Shown here: piece by piece, positions 22,994 through 33,129 of the stretch
Layout of the letters: the number at the start of each line of letters is the position of its first letter
How positions within the stretch are numbered: the stretch's first letter is position 1
Source: Rhodeus uyekii
Lineage: Eukaryota > Chordata > Actinopteri > Cypriniformes > Acheilognathidae
Assembly: GCA_037043235.1 (NCBI GenBank)
Contig: JAWRVZ010000323.1
Location: 372,001-436,000, forward strand
Reading direction: 5' to 3'
Length of the DNA stretch: 64,000 nt
Notes under the pieces: model-generated
Told to the model about the DNA's origin: nothing
Database searches by the model: none
The model's input: the letters and a program-made list of their open reading frames with translations, nothing else
Translations under genes and position numbers: made by a program

Positions 22994-23171
22994 CAGTGGT
23001 TCTCAACCCTGTCCTCACCACTGCACATTTTGCATGTTTCCCTCATCAGACACACCTTATCAAACTCATCAGCTCATTAGTAGAGACTGCAAGACCTGGA
23101 GTGGGTGTGTCTGATGAGGGAGACTAAATGTGCAGTGGTGACGGTCCTCAGGACAGGGTTGAGAAGCACTG
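22994..23171. mobile_element. hAT-type MITE, 178 bp
   Basis: The ends are CAGTGGTTCTCAACCCTGTCC and its inverse GGACAGGGTTGAGAAGCACTG, and most of the element can fold on itself. The flanks ACGTAGTG and AGCTAGTG agree in six of eight bases, a mutated 8-bp target duplication. Confidence 0.85.
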
Positions 23172-23193
23172 AGCTAGTGCATTGTCTAAAGCA

Positions 23194-23283
23194 GGGGTGT
23201 CCAATCCTGCTCCTGGAGGGCCACTGTCCTGCAGAGTTTAGCTTCAACCCCAATTAAACACACCTGAACCAGCTAACCAAGGT
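23194..23283 (+). mobile_element. hAT-type MITE, left-end fragment
   Basis: The fragment starts CAGGGGTGTCCAATCCTGCTC and runs through CTGCAGAGTTTAGCTTCAACC to CACACCTGAACCAGCTAACC. The opposite end of the same family is at 37680-37821 in the window. The right end is missing here. Confidence 0.7.
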
Positions 23284-23690
23284 CAAATATTGAGTAAGAG
23301 TTTATGCTCTGACATACCTCTGAATAAATTCCAGTGTGCATGCAGCTTCCCCCTGATAGGCAAGGTTCAAGTTGTAATAGGTAGCGAACAATGCTGCCAG
23401 GCCCTCAACAAACGCCTCTGAACATGGGCCCAGGACAACTTCCCTCTCGACTGACATCCTCCACCTGCATGGATTAATAAGTGTTAAGAGAATGGTTCAG
23501 AGACAATAACAAAAAACCAGCGCACTTAGAGAGCTAACTATGGAAGGAATATAGGAGTGAGAATAGAACTGTGAAATAGAATAGGGAAACAGAGGTGGCA
23601 AATTTCTTTTTTAATTGATCATAGAAGTGAGGACAAAGAGGTATGCATATAAAGAGCTAGAAAGTAAAGAATAGTGTGTATTATAGAGAC

Positions 23691-24159
23691 TAGAGTTGTC
23701 AAAAGTACCGACCGCGATACCAAATCGGTACTGAAATTTTAAAAATGTGACGCTTTGAGCGCTATAATGAGCTGTAATAAACACCTCTAACTGGCCATTG
23801 TGCTCACGCCCTCTTCGGATGTGTCTGTGATTGGCTACAATGATCAACGCACGGCAGCCGTTGAAAGCACACGGAAGTGTTTGGAAAGCGGGAGCATTTG
23901 AAAACTCAACACACTGATAGGCACCTGCATTCAAACGCTCCCGTGTGTATGTGTAAGCGCTCTGCGAAAAGCGTCATTGATGTATACTTACATCATGTTT
24001 GTGAAGCGCTGATCGTTGTAGCCAATCATAGACATATCTGATGGGCGTGTGAGCACAATGGCCAGTCAGAGGAGTTTACGATTGCACTCAACAGCGCTCA
24101 AAGCGTCATATATTTTTTAAATAAATTTGGTATCACGGTCGGTACTTTTGACAACACTA
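23691..24159. mobile_element. hAT-type MITE, 469 bp, largely palindromic
   Basis: The ends are TAGAGTTGTCAAAAGTACCG and, inverted, TAGTGTTGTCAAAAGTACCG. The arms share GCGCTCAAAGCGTCA and GGCCATTGTGCTCAC in inverse order. Flanks ATAGAGAC and ATGGAGAC form an 8-bp target duplication with one difference. Confidence 0.85.
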
Positions 24160-24344
24160 ATGGAGACACTGAGACACAAAGTAAAGCAAATTACCTTGGA
24201 TGATCAGCGCAGGTGAATCTGGTAATCCATCTTTTTCGATGTCGGCTGCAGTTGCTGCTACCTAAAAAAATTAAATAAATAAAAAAACATGTAAATAAAT
24301 TATTTTGCATTACAGTTCAAACCTTAAGACATAAAAAAATCAAA

Positions 24345-25030
24345 ATGTTACTTACATCAGCTTCAATTAGAAGGGATTCTGTTCTCTCTTTAAAGTGGGC
24401 CATTAAGAGTTGCAGGATGCACAGGACCAGAGAATTGACTCCATCAACTATATTATCGCCACTGGCAGCAAGTTCCTCAATGTTTCTCTCATAAGACTCC
24501 ACGGTTCGCTTCATAGCAGGCTCTAAAGGTGTAGCATGAAATGTGTTTCTATCAATGGTGCAATACCTGCAGAAATTTTGGTTTTGGCTAAAGTTCTCAA
24601 CAAAACCACCGATGGTGTGTGATCCCAGGTTGTCACCTGCGATGGAACACAAAGAAGCTTTCAAAGTGTTGTCATCATTCACAGCAACACCATTCTCCTC
24701 AAGAGTTTGCTAAGAAAATGATGCGACTGTAGATCTCACCTTAAATGTCCTGTTGCAACCAAATGGGCACCGGATCTCCAGACCTGACAGAATGTGGCTC
24801 TTCAAATGAGACAAAAACTGTGTTAGAGTCCCACATTGAACTTCACAAAAGTCTACAAAGCATTTAAATGTTTTATCACACATCTGTGCCTGATACTCTT
24901 TAGGAGGCCTGTGATGTCTGTATATGTGGCACTTCAATAATGTAAACTTGACGAAAACATGCAAGCAATCAGGCACACCACATCTAAATCGTGAATTGGG
25001 CACATTTCTATGCAATTTCACATGCCGCAA
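24345..25030 (-). pseudogene. C2H2 zinc-finger protein carried by the CACTA-like element (fragment)
   Basis: Two minus-strand frames follow each other. At 25030-24710 the protein starts MRHVKLHRNVPNSRFRCG and shows C2H2-like spacings (RCGVPDCLHVF with CHIYRHH, and CFVDFCEVQCGTLTQFLSHLKSH). After a stop or lost segment near 24710, 24682-24345 reads NDDNTLKASLCSIAGDNLGS and HTIGGFVENFSQNQNFCRYC. I recognise this combination as a family of uncharacterised fish proteins repeated in the genome, probably transposon-encoded; its function is unknown to me. The part that normally joins the two segments, and everything after, is missing, so this looks like an internal-deletion derivative. Confidence 0.55.
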
Positions 25031-25858
25031 AAAACTCAGGATTGTACTGCTCTCAGAAATGACAGATATACATTTTTAACTGCAATTATATCAAAACTTC
25101 ACAAGCCAATACATTCACAGCAATAACATGTGCACAGCTATTTCGAATGTACTTCCTCAGAACTGAAGTATGTGAATATATAAACCATGAGCCCTTACAA
25201 GTAATGCAAGCATAAAAATAAAATAAAACTTCGTTACAGCATCTTTATCAAACACGTGAAAATTAGCTAATGGCTGATAGTTAAGTGAACCTTAAAAACT
25301 AAACAATTTAATTGGAACAATTTAATTGCAATGCTTAAAAGCTACTACCAATTATCTCAAATAATTGTATACCGAACAGATGAAAATGTAGAAGTATTAT
25401 TGCAGTCCGGTCATACTTGTATGATGAAAAAAATAACGTAACGTAAATCTGACTGGACTCACCGCGCAAATTCAGTAACATACATTTATACAAATAATCT
25501 AGATTATCCCATTTGAAACGTCTCAAAATAAAACTAATAGTTATAGGCCTACAATGAATGGTCTTGATGACTGGTAAAACAATTACTGGATGTCAATGGA
25601 GTTCATGTTTAAACTGAAGCATAAATTACTGGCTACACACCTTGTCTCTCTCTCTCCTCCTTCTCCGGTAATCGTGGCGTGCAGTTGAGCGCGAAATGCA
25701 GCACGTGGAAACTCCCAAAATGTCCGCTGCTGGTGGTGAAATTACATCACATGCACTCCAACGCTGATGTCGTTGTTTAATCATGTGTGTTTTTAAAAAG
25801 CCAACCGTTTTAAACTACTAGATGTGTAAATTATATATTCAAATGTCACAGTCTATAT
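25031..25858. other. Interior of CACTA-like element, nothing recognised
   Basis: The stretch is AT-rich up to about 25630 and then has a short GC-richer part near 25650-25760. No domain or terminal repeat was identified. It may be 5' non-coding sequence of the minus-strand zinc-finger gene. Confidence 0.4.
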
Positions 25859-26960
25859 CAGAGGTTTTCAAAGTCTGAGACAGTGGGCCTCCCTTTTGAC
25901 ACAACCCACCCAATGACGCCCCCCCCCCCTCTCCCAAAAAAAAATTGTTGGGGGGGGGGGGGGGCTGGGTTTGGAGGGGTGGACGCGATGCGCACTGTTG
26001 CCAACTATAGCGACTTTGTATCTTTAGCGACTATATTTAGCAAATTTTCAGACCACCCTAGCGACACATTTTCCAAAAAGCGACTAGCGACAAATCTAGT
26101 GACTTTATCTGGAGTTATTGGCAACTTTCTGAAGTGAAAGCACATATCGTTCTTACTCTTCTCATTGAGCATCGAGCGCTGCCGTGGGCCCCAACCCCAT
26201 CCCAAAGCACTCACAGTCCCCAGTCCTCGCGCAGCATCCTCTCCCAGATGCAGGCAGAGCAAGAGATCTTCACTCCTCCACATGCAAATGAATCGCGCAT
26301 GTGCGGGAAGACGGAGCTGGCTGAATCCCGCCATGGCAGCACGGGATATAAAATGGTCTAAAAATAATTAAATCACTGCACAAATATAAATCGCTGCATT
26401 TGTTTGACAAATGCAGTCACATACTCAGTCACATACTCTCGTCCACTGTGTGTGTGCGCCTGTCTGTGACAAAAGCTAACTAGCTGGCTTGCTTATCATG
26501 TCTCAGTCAAAACTGTAAACCCAAAAATACAGGAAGGAGTGGGAATCAAACCCTGAATTCTAAAAGCCGTTTATTGGTGATAATACACGGGCATTCTTGT
26601 TGAGAAAGCACACTAGGCATGCAGAACGCAAGAAATCTAGTACAGCGTGAAGACGTCACGAATATGCTAATTTACGCATGCCGTCACCTAGCGACATTAA
26701 GCAACTTTTTGGCCAGCTTTTAGCGACTTTCCTTTGAAAATAGTTGGCACCACTGGCGATGCGCGATATTCGACACACGCCTACTCTACTGCCGCTTGCA
26801 GCCGCGACAGAATGACATCACAGGGAAATGTAAAATGAAGGAGTTTTAATACAAGTTCGGCGAGTTATTATTAGACTAATTTTTTACAACTCTCCGCGCC
26901 TCCCCTGGCATGCTCTGGCGCCCCCCAGGGGAGGCGCGCCCCACACTTTGAAAACCCCTG
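25859..26960. mobile_element. hAT-type element, 1,102 bp, hosting a second hAT element
   Basis: The ends are CAGAGGTTTTCAAAGTCTGAG and, inverted, CAGGGGTTTTCAAAGTGTGGG. The 8-bp target duplication GTCTATAT is perfect on both sides (25851-25858 and 26961-26968). Without the nested insertion the element is about 330 bp and non-coding. Confidence 0.9.
25993..26755. mobile_element. hAT-type element, 763 bp, nested
   Basis: The ends are CACTGTTGCCAACTA and, inverted, CAGTGGTGCCAACTA, 13 of 15 identical. Both ends carry repeated TAGCGAC motifs. The 8-bp target duplication GCGATGCG is perfect (25985-25992 and 26756-26763). No transposase frame was seen. Confidence 0.9.
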
Positions 26961-27337
26961 GTCTATATTGAGTAAATAATTCGTTAAAAATGCTGTATTT
27001 ATTAGGCCTACAGGTGACTGTTACTTCAGTGTTATTGACTTTTATTTAAACTTTTATTTAAAACTTTTGCAAAAGTTGGCTTTTTTTATTTTTTATATAA
27101 ATTAAATTATAGCCTAGCAATTTTATACATGATATCCTGTACCATTTATCGCTTAATTCTGTTCCCAAAATTCATAAGAAAAAGCATTAAAATCTTAAAA
27201 ACATAGTATAGGCTAAGATATTAGAAACTGTAAATTAACAGCAATGCATGCAAAATACAGTAATACTGTATAATTCAAATTACAGTACTCTTCATGTAAA
27301 TATTTACTGTAAAATTACAGCAATTTGTTACAGTGTG

Positions 27338-27780
27338 GTGTTGTTTGTACAAAATCCATTGCAAATTTAAAACTAACGGGCATTCCAAACACTCCTTGTG
27401 TGTCACTCCTTGCCCTCGCTGCATTAAGGGAAAGGATACACACGGTTTGTGCTGCTTTTTTGGGAGCAGAGCGGAGCACCTCCATTCCTGCCAGGTGCTC
27501 ATTAAGAGAGAGAGAGAGAGCGATTGAGACCCTTGGGGCTCAAGTCCCACTGTTACCGAGGCATGGCGGTGATCTGGGTTATCTCTTCCCTTATCTGCCA
27601 AATCTAGCGCTTTTTTCCCTGGTTTGGAAGCATGCTCGTTGGTTACTTCCGCCCAGGGTGTGGCACCGGTGTAGCAATTATCCAGCTCCGCGGAGGTGGA
27701 TGTTGCTGGCACTGAGGCTAAAGATAAAAGTTTGCAACTTCATTCTCCAGCTTAGAAGGAGCTGGTGGAAGTTGTGACTG
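27338..27780 (+). pseudogene. DIRS copy F gag remnant
   Basis: After the CACTA-like element the frame 27333-27527 gives SLCVTPCPRCIKGKDTHGLC, matching the Cys/His motif of copy B, followed by AEHLHS. Later pieces at 27540-27780 are in shifted frames. Non-functional. Confidence 0.65.
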
Positions 27781-28265
27781 GTTGTGTTCCAGACCCCGGA
27801 AGTTGTTTAATACTTGCCAGTTAAAACATAAGACTGGCCAGCTGAGAAGCAGTATGTTCAGCCATAAATAAAATTATTTGAACATTCTTGTTCTCATGGG
27901 TACACATTTTCCAATCAGACCGTCTGTTTTGTTTTTCCAATCTGACCGTCCGTCTCCACACTGAGGTGCAACGATTGTTGAAGAAACTGGCCTCTAACAT
28001 GAGTTGGAGGCTCTAACTCTACAGTGAATAATCACACTTTTCTTGTTAGTAGACCACAGAGAGCACGGTTAGGAGAGCTGGGTGAGGTTGGAGTGAATAT
28101 CTTTTCATTACTAGAAAGAAATTATATAGAGAATGGTTTCAGAAAGCCACCAAAAAGATGGTGGCGTTCCAATATCCCTTTCCCACCTTTCTCAGGTATA
28201 GTGGGGGACTGCTGAGCAGGAGCAGCCCCAAAACACTTAACCCAGCTCCTCACAGAAATAAAAAT
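27781..28265. other. Decayed gag-RT interval of DIRS copy F
   Basis: No frame is recognisable. The position between gag and RT remnants suggests it is DIRS sequence beyond recognition. Confidence 0.35.
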
Positions 28266-29587
28266 AAAGCGTCCCATTCTAGACTTGCGAACAGCTAAAC
28301 CAAACTGTTATGCAACTCAAGGTCAAAATATTAACTATGAGGCTGATCTTGTCACAGATCAGGTCCAAGGACTGATTTGTCATGATAGACCTCAAGGACG
28401 CTTACTTCCATATCTCCATCAACAACGCAGGAAGTTTCTGAGAGTGAGATAAACCAAAATCAGGTTCTTCCATTCGGTTTAGCTTTATCACCCCACAACT
28501 TTTCAAAATGTATGGACACAGCGGTAGCTTTGCTTCCTCTCCAAGGTATCTACATTCTGAACAACATAGATGACTGGTTTATTTTAGCTCAGTCTCGACA
28601 ATTAGCAGTTTGGGTTCAAGATGTTATTCTTGCTCATATGAATGAGCTAGGGTTAAGGTTGAACCCATAGAAAAGTGTACTTTCTCCTCTACATAGGACC
28701 ACCTTCCTAGGTGTAGTAACAGACTCAGTGACGATGTCTGCACGTCTTTCACCCATGCGCCTTAAAACCATCCTGTCAGCAGTATAAAGTATAGAGCTAT
28801 GCCAGTCATTCACTGCAAAACTGTTACAGAGACATCTGGACCTCATGGCAGCAGCTTCAAATGTTAAACCATTCGGTCTTGTGCGTGAGGCCCTTACAGT
28901 GGTGGTTAAAAACCAGAGGGTTTTCAGGCTCTAACCAGAAGTGGTGTAGCAGATAAAGGAGAGGTTTGACCAAGCACAAGTGGATATGTCTGTGTCTCGA
29001 GAAACATCTCACTTTCCACTCTGGTTCTCCCTTAAAAACCCGGCTCCTCTCTGACTGGATGCTGTGGTTCAAACATGGCAGAGGCAACGTTTGTATGCTT
29101 TCCCCTCGATTGCTCTGTCTCCCTCTTCGTCTAACCTTGATCACCCTGGCCAGGCAGAGTGTGGTTCACGGATCTAGTGTCTCTCTTTGATGGAACTTCA
29201 TGGGAGATTCCAATCAGGATGGACCTCCTGTCCCAGGAAGGGGGCTTGATAGCCCATCCCTGACCAGAACTGTGGAAACTGTGGAAACTGTGGGCTTGGC
29301 CTCTGAGGGGACCCAGCTCATAGAGTGGTTTCTCAATCAAGATTGACGAGGCCATCTTCCACTCCAGAACTCCTTCCACGAGGAAACTGTATGCCCTGAA
29401 GTGTAAACTTTTCACCTCTTGGTGCAGTAGTCATCAGCTGGACCCAGTTAACTGCCCAATGCTGTTGGTCCAGTAAGAGCGATTGACTGCAAGGCTATCC
29501 GTGTCTCCTCTAAAAGTGTATGTTGCAACCATAACTAATTACCACATGCTTTTGGGTGGAATGTCTATGAATAGACCCATTAGTCCA
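28266..29587 (+). pseudogene. DIRS copy F reverse transcriptase to recombinase (decayed)
   Basis: The recognisable pieces in order are RPILDLRTAKPN near 28275, DLKDAYFHISIN near 28390 in place of the RT palm, NNIDDWFILAQSRQLAV near 28560 (the usual Tyr before IDD replaced by Asn), RTTFLGVVTDSVTMSARLSP near 28700, AQVDMSVSRETSHFPLWFSL near 28975, and recombinase N-terminal wording TRKLYALKCKLFTSW-like near 29375-29450. Many stops interrupt the frame, for example after SRLNP at about 28667. The end at 29587 is the junction with a hAT terminus. Confidence 0.75.
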
Positions 29588-29700
29588 GTGGTCACCAACC
29601 CCAGGTCTGCGGCCCGGTACCGGTGAGGAGGTGTGTTTTGCTTCCCCATCAGAAGCTGAGCATTGCCAATATCCCCCCCCCCCCCCCCCTGTCAGAAGTG
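29588..29700 (+). mobile_element. hAT terminal fragment
   Basis: It starts CAGTGGTCACCAACCCCAGG followed by TCTGCGGCCCGGTACCGG and resembles the end at 62342. A C-run lies at 29672-29690. No matching opposite end was found nearby. Confidence 0.55.
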
Positions 29701-30137
29701 CATGTCCAAGAGTGGGGAGCATGGAAATGGACTGTAGAGGTTGCTCAAATTATTTATCAGATATCACAGTAGTACCTTCTGTCCTTGTGGTCACATGGAA
29801 AAAGTGGAACCATCTAATGGGTCTGCTCAATTACACACCGAAAGGACCTACTAGAGATTAACATTGTGCTATTGAGAAGGCTTATGACTGGACAAAGTGA
29901 ACAGTGAGTAGTTGTGATAAATTTGACCTGCCATTGCACTAACCACTCTTTCTCAAGTAAAAACATAAAAAATACTGCTTTTTTGGGAACATATTTTAAA
30001 ATGGCTTCCAAAAATCTTGGACTTGTATGTGGTAACCTGCTCTTGACTATCCTGTAACTGGTGACTTGGCCTGGCCTAATAAAAGGATCCCCTTATCAGG
30101 AATGCTTGAGCATGGAAACTTCATATGTCTATGTAAA
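29701..30137. other. Spacer, nothing recognised
   Basis: No motif is recognised up to the miniature LTR element. The last bases before it, together with those after it, read through into a LINE/SINE-type tail (GTAAACTTCAAGTGTC), showing the target was already repeat sequence. Confidence 0.4.
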
Positions 30138-30454
30138 TGTAACAACGTTTAACGTTCAGGGAGGAAGGAGGCGGGAACCGGCAGACATTTAACACACTTT
30201 AATGATAAATAAAACATAAACTCAAAACGAAAGTAATGGCGGCGGCCCCTCGCGGTCGACCGCCGCCCACACAAAACACAACATAAAATCCAGGCCTGGT
30301 CCTCTCTCGTCTTCACTGTCGTCGCTCCTCCTTTTAAGCCTCCGCTCCTCCGTGACACGAGAGACCGATGGCTCGCAGGTGTCGTTCATTATCCATCACG
30401 CCACCGGCTCTCGTGACGCTCTCACGGTCCCTCGACCCTGCCCTGCTCGCCACA
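30138..30454 (-). repeat. 3' LTR of the miniature element
   Basis: On the minus strand it starts TGTGGCGAGCAGGGC and ends GTTACA, with an ATTAAA polyadenylation-like signal near 30195. It is 317 bp, the same as its partner. The interior next to it ends in a G-rich TTGGGGGTA stretch (reverse of 30455-30463), a short polypurine-tract candidate. Confidence 0.85.
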
Positions 30455-31097
30455 TACCCCCAACGCCCTTCGCAGGCCGGGGGGTACTCCCGAGACTGCG
30501 CTCTACTCCCCCCCCCCCCTCCTCCGGGGGGGGGCCCGATCACGGCGGCCGCGGTACCTGGGGGTAAGGACAGACGAGGCGAGGGAAAAGGAAACGGAGA
30601 CAAGAGGAGCGACAGCGACGAGAGAGGGGAGAGAGGAAAAAGAAAGAAAAAAAAAATCTCGGTCCGGTTCCCAGACACGCTGACTCTCGGTCCTCGACTG
30701 ACCGAGAGACTTTCTCGCGGCGCCATGCGGTGGCACCGGACGCTGATCGCTGGACGGCTTGGCGCTCCTCCGCCCCCTGGCGGCCGGCGACGACTCCTCT
30801 CGAGGGCAGCCGGCAGCGAGTCCCCCGTTTCCTGCTCCTCCCCAGCATGGCGGACGGCAGCAGGCTTTCGGCGCGCTGGCAAACGGGGCGACTCCTCCGC
30901 TCCCTCGCAGACGGCAGCCTCCCACCTCGTCCCAGGAGCGCGGTCTCTAGCTCGCCGTCACAGTCGATCCTCTCTCGCTCCAGCACCACCGCCTCGGGCA
31001 GACGCTCGCGGTTTTCACCCTCTCGCGCTGCCCGACCTTCGCAGCACCGCGAGTCCTCCCAGCAGCGAGGGCTCTCCGACAGCGTGTCCCTCCAACC

Positions 31098-31115
31098 TCC
31101 CGGGTTTCGGCACCA
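31098..31115 (-). other. Primer binding site for tRNA-Phe
   Basis: The plus-strand bases TCCCGGGTTTCGGCACCA equal the 3' end of eukaryotic tRNA-Phe including CCA over 18 positions. The site lies one base inside the right LTR, exactly where minus-strand DNA priming is expected for an element on the minus strand. Confidence 0.85.
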
Positions 31116-31116
31116 G

Positions 31117-31433
31117 TGTAACAATGTTTAACGTTCAGGGAGGAAGGAGGCGGGAACCGGCAGACATTTAACACACTTTAATGATAAATACAACATAAAC
31201 TCAAAACGAAAGTAATGGCGGCGGCCCCTCGCGGTCGACCGCCGCCCACACAAAACACAACATAAAATCCAGGCCTGGTCCTCTCTCGTCTTCACTGTCG
31301 TCGCTCCTCCTTTTAAGCCTCCGCTCCTCCGTGACACGAGAGACCGATGGCTCGCAGGTGTCGTTCATTATCCATCACGCCACCGGCTCTCGTGACGCTC
31401 TCACGGTCCCTCGACCCCGCCCTGCTCGCCACA
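31117..31433 (-). repeat. 5' LTR of the miniature element
   Basis: This is a near-identical copy of 30138-30454. Visible differences are AACAATG for AACAACG near its start, TAAATACAAC for TAAATAAAAC, and GACCCCGCC for GACCCTGCC. Confidence 0.85.
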
Positions 31434-31444
31434 GTAAACTTCAA

Positions 31445-31510
31445 GTGTCAATGTAAGCGCTTTGAGAAAGTCTTTGATAAAGCGCTATATAAATGTAATG
31501 AATTATTGTT
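31445..31510 (+). repeat. LINE/SINE tail fragment
   Basis: The wording TGTAAGCGCTTTGAG, GATAAAGCGCTATATAAATG and the final (TTA)n tract equals the tail of the 5S-derived SINE at 39983 in inverse orientation. Confidence 0.65.
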
Positions 31511-31656
31511 ATTATTATTACTTCAAGGCTTTTTCCTGGGTCAAGGACCATTAAGTTCTTCAGTGCTTTGGCCTGACAAGATTGTGTTTGGTGACTTCAC
31601 AGTTTACAGATGGTCAACACTGATTTGTGAGTATTCATGTCCCCATAGTGCCAGCA

Positions 31657-31700
31657 ACTGATGCCACATCTCGTTCCTTTCTCAGTAAACCAGGATTATA
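31657..31700 (+). repeat. Possible right-end remnant of DIRS copy F
   Basis: CACATCTCGTTCCTTTCTCAG followed by ACCAGGATTAT resembles the outer right terminus of DIRS elements (TCTCGTTCCCCTCAGGGAACC in copy A). It is short and its assignment is tentative. Confidence 0.4.
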
Positions 31701-31951
31701 TATAAAGACATTTTGCAAGCAAGGTTATTTTTGTTACTTGGAGTCAATAGAGTTTAACATGATGCAATGTCTATAACAATGTCTGAGCCATCAAAGACAC
31801 TCTAATTCCCTTTCGTACGTTCACTTGATACTGTGTCATTTTCTGAAGCCTGTAGAGAATTATGCATATATACTAGCCGATGGCACTAGCTCCACCCACC
31901 AGGTCAGGTTTTAAAGTGACAAAGATGCCAAATTATTATATAATATAAAAA

Positions 31952-31989
<38 letters not shown>

Positions 31990-32960
31990 CAGTAATACCT
32001 CAAGGTACGAGCGTCTCTATATACGAGTATTCCAAGATACGAGCAAGTATTCGGGCAGATTTTTGCTTCTAGATACAAGTAAATATTCAATATCCGAGGA
32101 AGCTTACAGACGCTGATGCCGATGCAGGCATGTTCACGTGTTCGCTGACTTCTGTACACATCGCCCACAAGTAGGTGATTTTCTCTCTATTTTGTGGATT
32201 ATTCTTCATAATAGCGATGAGTTCTAAGAAAGTGAGTGGTAAGGATGGTAGTGAGAAGAAGAAACGCATGATGACCATGGAAATGAAGCATTAAATTGTC
32301 GATAAAAATGTGCATGGTGCCCTAGTCACCTAGCAGCAGGAGCATCAGGAGGAACTGTCAACTGAGGAGCTGATCGAGCTACAGATGATGAACATACGCA
32401 GGTGTTGTAAGAGCTCAGCAGTAGCGATGAGACGGTGAACCAGAGGAAAACATTTCTACAAGAGAAATTAAGGAAGTGATGGCCATGTGGCAGAAGGTTT
32501 CTGATTTCACTGAAAAGAAACTTCTTGATAAATTGTCTACTGGTCGTGCTTTGGCACTTTCACATGCCTTACTTATTTTTAAAGGGAGACAGAAACAAAT
32601 CTCCCTCAATAGGTATTTCGTTAAAAGCTCTGTGCCAAGTGAAAGTGAACGTGAGGATAGTCAGGTGAAAAAAGGGAAGAAACTAATTTAAAAAAGCAAA
32701 AGAATAATATAAAATAGAAAAGTAAAAAATATATATGTAAGCTAAGTTCAGTTATGTTATGTTAATTTAAGTTTAAGTAAATTATGTAGTGTTCATGTAA
32801 GGTGTGATACGGTGTCTGTGTACCAAACCCCTTCCTCCCTCCTCCGCATCTGACGCTACAGTCTGTTAAAAATGGATAATTAAAAGCACTTTTTTTCACA
32901 TGAATACTTATACTGTATACATGTGCTAAATTGTGTGTGTGTGTGTGCCAATAAAAACAT
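31990..32960 (+). mobile_element. Tigger/pogo element, internally deleted, right end lost
   Basis: The left end CAGTAATACCTCAAGGTACG follows a TA and is succeeded by repeated ACGAG and ATACGAG motifs. The interior codes for the two extremities of a Tigger transposase. The right inverted repeat is not seen; the sequence runs directly into the left terminus of DIRS copy G at 32961, which suggests that DIRS copy truncated or replaced it. Confidence 0.75.
32217..32690 (+). pseudogene. Tigger transposase N- and C-terminal pieces
   Basis: The ATG at 32217 opens MSSKKVSGKDGSEKKKRMM, the basic start of Tigger/jerky-type transposases before the CENP-B-like DNA-binding domain, and reaches a stop within 30 codons (MEMKH then TAA). 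At 32476-32690 the frame ALALSHALLIFKGRQKQISL and NRYFVKSS matches the C-terminal tail. The whole DDE core and most of the DNA-binding domains are missing between them, replaced by a short stretch with STEELIELQ. The gene product would be inert. Confidence 0.65.
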
Positions 32961-33129
32961 GTTCCCTTTCAGGGAACTCGAGCTGCGTTGAAGCGCTTGG
33001 GGAAATACCCTGACGTCAGTCACGTGAAGATCTGTGCAACCAATGAGAGACGAACGCATGTGAATGCGTCACCGCCGGCGACGTGCCGGTGACGTCATGA
33101 GAGAGCATAAAGGCTCGAGAGCGCCGGCT

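Larger units (their letters stand above)
21641..27337. mobile_element. CACTA/EnSpm-like DNA transposon (5.7 kb) inside DIRS copy F
   Basis: The left end reads CACTGTAAAAAATTTACTG and the right end, inverted, CACTGTAACAAATTGCTG. Near-terminal motifs TTTACTGTAAAAATTACAG recur several times on both sides, including a near-copy of the first 80 bases at about 21808-21890; such sub-terminal repetition and CACTR-type ends are known for the CMC superfamily. DIRS copy F wording stops at 21640 and resumes at 27338, which supports these limits. Only a 2-bp TG duplication can be proposed. The interior contains minus-strand zinc-finger pseudogene fragments and several hAT insertions. A complete transposase was not found. 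Confidence 0.6.
30138..31433 (-). mobile_element. Miniature LTR retrotransposon (TRIM-like), 1,296 bp
   Basis: Two 317-bp direct repeats (30138-30454 and 31117-31433) differ at about three positions. Each runs TG to CA, and the pair is flanked by the perfect 5-bp duplication GTAAA (30133-30137 and 31434-31438). The 662-bp interior is GC-rich and encodes no gag or pol domain. Next to the right LTR the bases match the 3' end of tRNA-Phe, so the element lies on the minus strand. Long open frames in the interior are compositional and not credible genes. By structure it is a terminal-repeat retrotransposon in miniature, dependent on proteins from elsewhere. Confidence 0.85.
21425..31700 (+). mobile_element. 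DIRS copy F, split by later insertions
   Basis: The left terminal repeat lies at 21425-21640 (GGGAACTTGATCTGTGTCAAA, then GTGAAGTCATGAACCAGGAAG). Gag resumes at 27338 after the CACTA-like insertion, RT starts near 28270, the DLFAS-type block lies near 28950-29300 and the recombinase N-terminus at 29330-29570. Beyond 29587 the copy is broken by a hAT end and a miniature LTR element. A possible right-end remnant (CACATCTCGTTCC, CCAGGATTATA) is at 31657-31700. All frames contain many stops. Confidence 0.65.

Noticed and set aside
30334..31171. Several overlapping frames of 130-270 residues in the GC-rich interior of the miniature LTR element
   Set aside because: They overlap in all frames, are Arg/Pro/Ser-rich from base composition, cross the LTR boundary, and show no gag or pol motif.
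31800..31930. A further DIRS-like left terminus beginning near TTCCCTTTCGTACG
   Set aside because: Only the first few bases resemble DIRS ends, and no inverted partner or gag follows.
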